Source of the DNA: Candidatus Cloacimonadota bacterium
GTDB taxonomy: Bacteria; Cloacimonadota; Cloacimonadia; Cloacimonadales; Cloacimonadaceae
DNA length: 7,243 bases
Assembly: GCA_023230245.1 (NCBI GenBank)
Contig: JALNXT010000074.1
Location: forward strand, 1 to 7,243
Direction of reading: 5' to 3'
Part shown: piece by piece, positions 4,567 through 7,243 of the stretch
Layout of the letters: each line of letters starts with the position of its first letter
Numbering within the stretch: the first letter of the stretch is position 1
Translations under genes and position numbers: made by a program
The notes under the pieces: model-generated
The model's input: the letters and a program-made list of their open reading frames with translations, nothing else
Told to the model about the DNA's origin: nothing
Database searches by the model: none

Positions 4567-5409
4567 TTAATCTTCTTTTTTCCCCTCAGTAATAGATTTG
4601 TTTTTTTGCTCTATCTTAGCAATGGATTCTTCCGGTGTAGGCAAATCTTCTGGCATAGTTCCGCCAAGTTCTTCAATGGTTTCTCGCACTTTTTTACCTA
4701 CAGTGTAGTGAACATCATTAGCTAATTTCTTTCCCTTAACCTTCTCTCTTCTCAGCTTTTCCTCTGTTTGAGTTGCCCTGAATAAGTTAGCTGCTAGTTC
4801 TGTGCTGCCCATATGATCCAGGATCTTCTGGCTTTTCTTCAGCCCCTTGCGAATATGTATATCCTTTGCTTTCAATCCTCCATACAAGCCCATATAGCCA
4901 TAGTTCTGGAACACAGCATATTCTGTTGCATCTTCAATACCTGCGTCTTTGGCAGCATCAGCCAATTGTTTATTATGCTCTCTTAACTCTTGCCTGATTG
5001 CCAAGCGTTTTTTATCTTCAGATAATTGCTGGTATTCTTCATCCAGTTCCCTTTCTCTTGTTTTTAGGGCAAAGTAGGATTGACCCAAAGCGACTATTTC
5101 TTTGGCAGGATCAGCATTTTGTACAATTAAATAACAAGCATAACGAGAGAGCATAATATCGTCGATTTCTCTTGTTGCAGTTTTAGGCAAGCTGATCATT
5201 TTGCTGACCTCGGCAAAATGATCCAACACGTTGTTACCCGTATTCTTACAAGCTTCTTTGGCTTTGTCAATCACGTTTACAAAATTACGCCATTGGCTAT
5301 AATCCAGGGCTGCAGCCAAATCCCTTGCCAGCCAATATTCCGAACCAAACTCATTTAGTTTTTTTAGCCTCTCGAAAATAGCTTTCTTATAATCATCCAG
5401 GTTATTCAT
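4567..5409 (-). CDS. dinD: DNA damage-inducible protein D (DinD)
   Basis: This 280-residue protein matches DinD over its length. A BRO-N-like N-terminal part has YWLARDLAAALDYSQWRNF (25-43) and HFAEVSKMISL. The signature SRYACYLIVQNADPAKEIVA (88-107) is followed by GQSYFALKTRERELDEE. A central helical region carries LREHNKQLADAAKDAG, then YGYMGLYGGLKAKDI and LDHMGSTELAANLFRATQTE (197-216). The C-terminal part ends with GGTMPEDLPTPEESI. E. coli DinD inhibits RecA-mediated strand exchange and is LexA-controlled. No LexA-like operator could be recognised here, and DinD homologues in mobile or restriction-modification islands may do another job. AGGAGGAT lies 5 bases before the ATG. Upstream on the same strand are fragments of a collapsed restriction-type cassette, which makes dinD its one intact gene. 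Confidence 0.9.
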   Translation of the reverse strand: MNNLDDYKKAIFERLKKLNEFGSEYWLARDLAAALDYSQWRNFVNVIDKAKEACKNTGNNVLDHFAEVSKMISLPKTATREIDDIMLSRYACYLIVQNADPAKEIVALGQSYFALKTRERELDEEYQQLSEDKKRLAIRQELREHNKQLADAAKDAGIEDATEYAVFQNYGYMGLYGGLKAKDIHIRKGLKKSQKILDHMGSTELAANLFRATQTEEKLRREKVKGKKLANDVHYTVGKKVRETIEELGGTMPEDLPTPEESIAKIEQKNKSITEGKKED

Positions 5410-5421
5410 TTCATCCTCCTG

Positions 5422-5469
5422 CTATTTGGAACAGATCTCTGTGTCTTTCACCACTATCTTACCCATCAT
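5422..5469 (-). pseudogene. Remnant: first 15 codons of a probable KilA-N domain protein
   Basis: ATG at 5469 gives MMGKIVVKDTEICSK and stops at 5422. The start MxKIVVKDTEI is like that of KilA-N domain DNA-binding proteins, which continue with an ISLTDMAK-type segment that is missing here. The start overlaps the stop of the upstream fragment (ATGA) and AGGAGGGGA precedes it, as in a real operon. The stop falls 12 bases before the dinD start codon. It is best read as the 5' end of a gene whose body was deleted. With only 15 residues the family call is weak. Confidence 0.45.
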
Positions 5470-5603
5470 TCCCCTCCTGTGCCGATCTCTATTATCCGCA
5501 TGGTGTCGTTGCCAAAGATATCCACTACCTTCACCGCCACCTTACGTCGCTCACTGCCCAATTCCATATAGGGTGTAAGCAGTTCCAGGCTCCTGTCCTT
5601 GTT
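5466..5603 (-). pseudogene. Remnant: C-terminal 45 codons of a restriction-modification-type enzyme
   Basis: This minus-strand frame, different from that of the helicase remnant, reads NKDRSLELLTPYMELG and then KVAVKVVDIFGNDTMRIIEI before TGA at 5466. The VKVVDIFGNDTM-type ending is one I associate with the C-terminus of DNA methyltransferase or other subunits of R-M-like loci, but which enzyme cannot be settled from 45 residues. No start codon or N-terminal domain is present. The segment is fused head-to-tail to the helicase remnant near 5600, as expected if one deletion removed the end of the first gene and most of this one. Confidence 0.5.
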
Positions 5604-5893
5604 TGTGCTAGGCGTTTTTCCATGGGGATCACCAGTTTATCATCCTCGATCATAAATTGCTTTTTATCAGTTTTGGTAGGGTCTATAGAGGATATAAAGC
5701 GAGGTTCACCAAATAGAAAGCGTAGGGTATCTATCTCATCCAGCTTGTTTTTAAGTTGCAAATACGCATAGATGGTGAAGTATGCCGAAACAAAGGATAA
5801 GCTGCAATCAGGGCTTAAGTTATCGGAGATAAAATCACCCACTGTCCCCCGTGTGCGGTTGTCACGAAGAGAAGAAAACGTGTTTAGTTTCAT
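5604..5893 (-). pseudogene. Truncated PLD-like/helicase-related protein, N-terminal fragment
   Basis: The ATG at 5893 with AGAGG 9 bases upstream begins MKLNTFSSLRDNRTRGTVG, then DCSLSFVSAYFTIYAYLQLK, LRFLFGEPRFISSIDPTKTD and LVIPMEKRLAQ. This is the N-terminal PLD-like region of large SNF2/DEAD-type helicase-related proteins found next to DNA methyltransferases; those run to roughly a thousand residues. Only about 96 codons match. After LAQ the frame continues with unrelated residues to a stop at 5531, while a different frame carries the end of another gene. All helicase motifs are therefore missing and the protein cannot work as a helicase. A frame extended upstream to a TTG at 5899 is possible but the ATG fits the ribosome binding site better. 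Confidence 0.75.
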
Positions 5894-6152
5894 ATACAAA
5901 AGCCTCTTTATTTTTATGCGAAAGCATGTATTTCATTTGTAACTATCTCTATTGTGTTACGCACTATATAGCCTTTCTTTTGTCAAGCTTAAATAGCTTT
6001 TTAGTATGCGTCTCCCCGTTTTTTCTTTAGTTCTCGTTTTACTACTGTCGTTCCCGCGGAGGCGGGAACCTAGCCCATTGAAAGACAATAAATTAAGGAG
6101 TGGATTATTAAAAAGAGCATTCAAAAGAACAAACTGCAAAAGATGAACCAAG
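5881..6152 (-). repeat. Leader repeat copy B (upstream of the helicase/dinD cassette)
   Basis: Direct repeat of 3733-4005. Here the 3' end on the minus strand joins the helicase remnant in a natural way, with an intact AGAGG site (5903-5907) before the ATG, so this looks like the original arrangement. The module carries the REP-like palindrome at 6050-6069, then TTGACA (5981-5986) and TATATA on the minus strand. The spacing between these two is only 10 bases, so the exact promoter is uncertain. Confidence 0.85.
6050..6069. repeat. REP-like palindrome, second copy
   Basis: GTTCCCGC-GGAG-GCGGGAAC, identical to 3903-3922. A partial inverted partner, CCTCCGCGGGAACGAC, lies at 6299-6314. Confidence 0.85.
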
Positions 6153-6298
6153 CTGGGTGATTATCTGGAGTTCAAGGCGAATCAAATCGCTATGCTTTGG
6201 CAACGAGCAACAATGCGCCATGGACTTCAGGTAAACGTAATTAAAACAAGGAATTGAGGATGCTGCTTGAAGTCCAAACAGCAGTTTTCACACAGTCT
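6153..6298. other. Unique spacer between the two repeat segments
   Basis: This 146-base stretch replaces the 60-base spacer (4006-4065) at the other locus and shows no similarity to it. It holds a 9-bp inverted repeat TGGACTTCA (6221-6229) / TGAAGTCCA (6268-6276). A plus-strand frame stays open for about 34 codons to a TGA at 6254 but has no ribosome binding site and no recognisable product. Confidence 0.5.
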
Positions 6299-6377
6299 CC
6301 TCCGCGGGAACGACAAAACGGGGGGATGCCTGGAAGCTGGGTAGCGTAGGACTCCGATCCTACGAAAGTGAGAGTGC
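6299..6377. repeat. Right-hand repeat segment, copy B
   Basis: It matches 4066-4145, including GGATGCCTGGAAGCTGGGTA (6324-6343 here) and one 27-bp hairpin unit (6344-6370; CGTAGGA-CTCCGA-TCCTACG). It has one unit where the other locus has two. Confidence 0.8.
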
Positions 6378-6383
6378 CGCAGC

Positions 6384-6407
6384 ACTCCATCACTCCATCA
6401 CTCCAAA
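6384..6407. repeat. 8-bp tandem repeat, array 3
   Basis: Units ACTCCATC, ACTCCATC and ACTCCAAA abut directly. The array follows the repeat segment and marks the left edge of the origin-side spacer. Confidence 0.75.
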
Positions 6408-6429
6408 CCCACCCTCCCAGGAACGGCGT

Positions 6430-6497
6430 CCTTGCTCATCCGCAAGGGGTTTCATCGGGATCCGATCGGGATCTCATCGGGTTAACTCCCGATCGGA
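6430..6497. repeat. Hairpins and ATCGGG repeats at the edge of the origin region
   Basis: CCTTGC-TCATCC-GCAAGG (6430-6447) is a 6-bp hairpin. TCCGATCGGGA (6461-6471) pairs with TCCCGATCGGA (6487-6497) as an 11-bp perfect stem around a 15-base loop. ATCGGG occurs three times between 6454 and 6481. No T-run follows, so no terminator is called. Confidence 0.65.
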
Positions 6498-6820
6498 CCA
6501 GCATCAATACAGTATCTAATCGGTTTCGGATAAGCAAGTAAGAAAGCTGTGAAAGAAATCATCAAAATCACTAAGCTCATACTATACAACAGATAAGGCA
6601 CTTTCTATGCTTATTTTAGATATACATAATCTGTGGCTATAGCTATACAATTAAAAGGACTTGGCTAATTATGAGTTTATCTAAGCTACCATCCTGTGGA
6701 CGTTTAGCTGCTTGACAAATCTTGGGAGAAGTTTTCTTTGGCGAGGTTGGTCGCAAAGCAAACATGGGAAATTGCTAACCTACAAAGAGAGAGATTTTTA
6801 CGCATACGGCGTTCCTTTCA
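6498..6820. other. AT-leaning intergenic part of the origin region
   Basis: No gene, tRNA or convincing promoter was found. It contains a 10-bp palindrome TATAGCTATA (6638-6647) and a TTGACA at 6712-6717 without a clear -10 partner. A weak DnaA-box-like TTCGGATAA at 6525-6533 differs from consensus at two bases. Confidence 0.45.
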
Positions 6821-6954
6821 TGTGGATAAAATGTGGATAAGTTTATCGCTGAGAGCAGAAGCTTGAGTTTAATATTAAAGCTAAATTACTTAATATCAGC
6901 GAGATAACATAAGCCGAAAGCCTTGCAAAGCGCACCAACTCGATTTGTGGATAA
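6821..6954 (+). other. Candidate replication origin (oriC) with three perfect DnaA boxes
   Basis: TGTGGATAA (complement of TTATCCACA) occurs without mismatch at 6821-6829, 6832-6840 and 6946-6954. All have the same orientation. The first two are 11 bp apart, about one helical turn. Between the pair and the third box lies a very AT-rich stretch (about 6866-6897) suited to be the unwinding element. The third box ends 23 bases before the dnaA start and may serve in dnaA autoregulation. Position next to dnaA is the common bacterial layout. Confidence 0.8.
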
Positions 6955-6977
6955 ATAACTTTTTAGGAATAGGACTT

Positions 6978-7243
6978 ATGGATCAAGACATTTGGCAAAA
7001 CGTTCTGGATAAGCTGGAAGAGAACATTAATCCCCAGAGTTTCAAGACGTGGTTTTCTGATACAAAACTAGTAGATATGACCGATAAAGCATTGATGATC
7101 CGTGTGGCTACTCAATTCTCGGCAAATTACCTGAATCAGAATTACAAAGAAGCGCTTAGCGAGATTTCCTACAGCTTGTATGGACGCAAGTATGACATTC
7201 AGTTTATCACCCATCCGCACAGGGTTTCCAGTGAAAGCGGGGA
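6978..7243 (+). CDS. dnaA: Chromosomal replication initiator DnaA, N-terminal part (3' end outside window)
   Basis: Eighty-eight codons are visible. The start MDQDIWQNVLDKLEENINPQ followed by SFKTWFSDTKLVDMTDKALM and IRVATQFSANYLNQNYKEAL is DnaA domain I, which includes the conserved F-x-T-W and the hydrophobic-strand/helix pattern that mediates self-assembly and DnaB helicase loading. The ATPase domain III and the DNA-binding domain IV lie beyond the window. The ATG was chosen for AGGA (6965-6968) 9 bases upstream and for matching the usual DnaA start. A DnaA box at 6946-6954 sits in the promoter-proximal region, as expected for autoregulation. DnaA initiates replication by binding such boxes and opening the adjacent AT-rich DNA. 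Confidence 0.95.
   Translation, partial: MDQDIWQNVLDKLEENINPQSFKTWFSDTKLVDMTDKALMIRVATQFSANYLNQNYKEALSEISYSLYGRKYDIQFITHPHRVSSESG

Noticed and set aside
5531..5899. 122-residue frame as a complete small protein
   Set aside because: Only the first ~96 residues match the helicase-type family; the last ~26 residues are an out-of-frame reading of another gene's C-terminus.

Overview
The window suggests a bacterial chromosome at its replication origin. The right end holds the start of dnaA, preceded by three perfect DnaA boxes. The left end holds the tail of a radical SAM enzyme. The roughly 6 kb between them is an accessory region of leftward (minus-strand) gene cassettes and dense non-coding repeats. 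The mix of gene types and GC-rich palindromes in AT-leaning spacers recalls Candidatus Cloacimonas (Cloacimonadota), but this is an impression from memory, not something proved here.

Layout: (1) 1-837, plus strand, C-terminal part of a B12-binding/radical SAM protein. (2) 838-1511, about 670 bp without a gene, packed with hairpins and a short tandem repeat. (3) 1512-3584, minus strand, a four-gene leftward cluster. Read in transcription order it is an unrecognised 195-aa protein, a putative HigB/RelE-like toxin, an XRE (HigA-like) antitoxin with a C-terminal tail, and a SecB-like chaperone. The last three have the gene order and sizes of a toxin-antitoxin-chaperone (TAC) system, best known from Mycobacterium tuberculosis HigB1-HigA1-Rv1957. 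A good minus-strand promoter and a 12-bp palindrome lie upstream. (4) 3680-4566, non-coding: leader copy A, tandem hairpins, a possible insertion-sequence end and more palindromes. (5) 4567-5893, minus strand, a collapsed restriction-modification-type cassette: intact dinD, the first 15 codons of a probable KilA-N protein, the last 45 codons of an R-M-type enzyme, and the first ~96 codons of a PLD-like/helicase protein. (6) 5881-6152, leader copy B, about 97% identical to copy A, followed by more repeats. (7) About 6430-6977, origin region, then dnaA.

The main interest is the TAC operon beside oriC. Added to this, the same ~272-bp leader, including an MKLN start, lies upstream of both leftward cassettes. 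That suggests defence-type cassettes were exchanged or duplicated behind a common upstream sequence. In one copy the helicase start is preserved with a good ribosome binding site. In the other both the site and the reading frame have decayed and the TAC cluster follows. A second theme is a family of paired, abutting hairpins whose stems change in compensated fashion while the CG-AGG-CG tip stays fixed.
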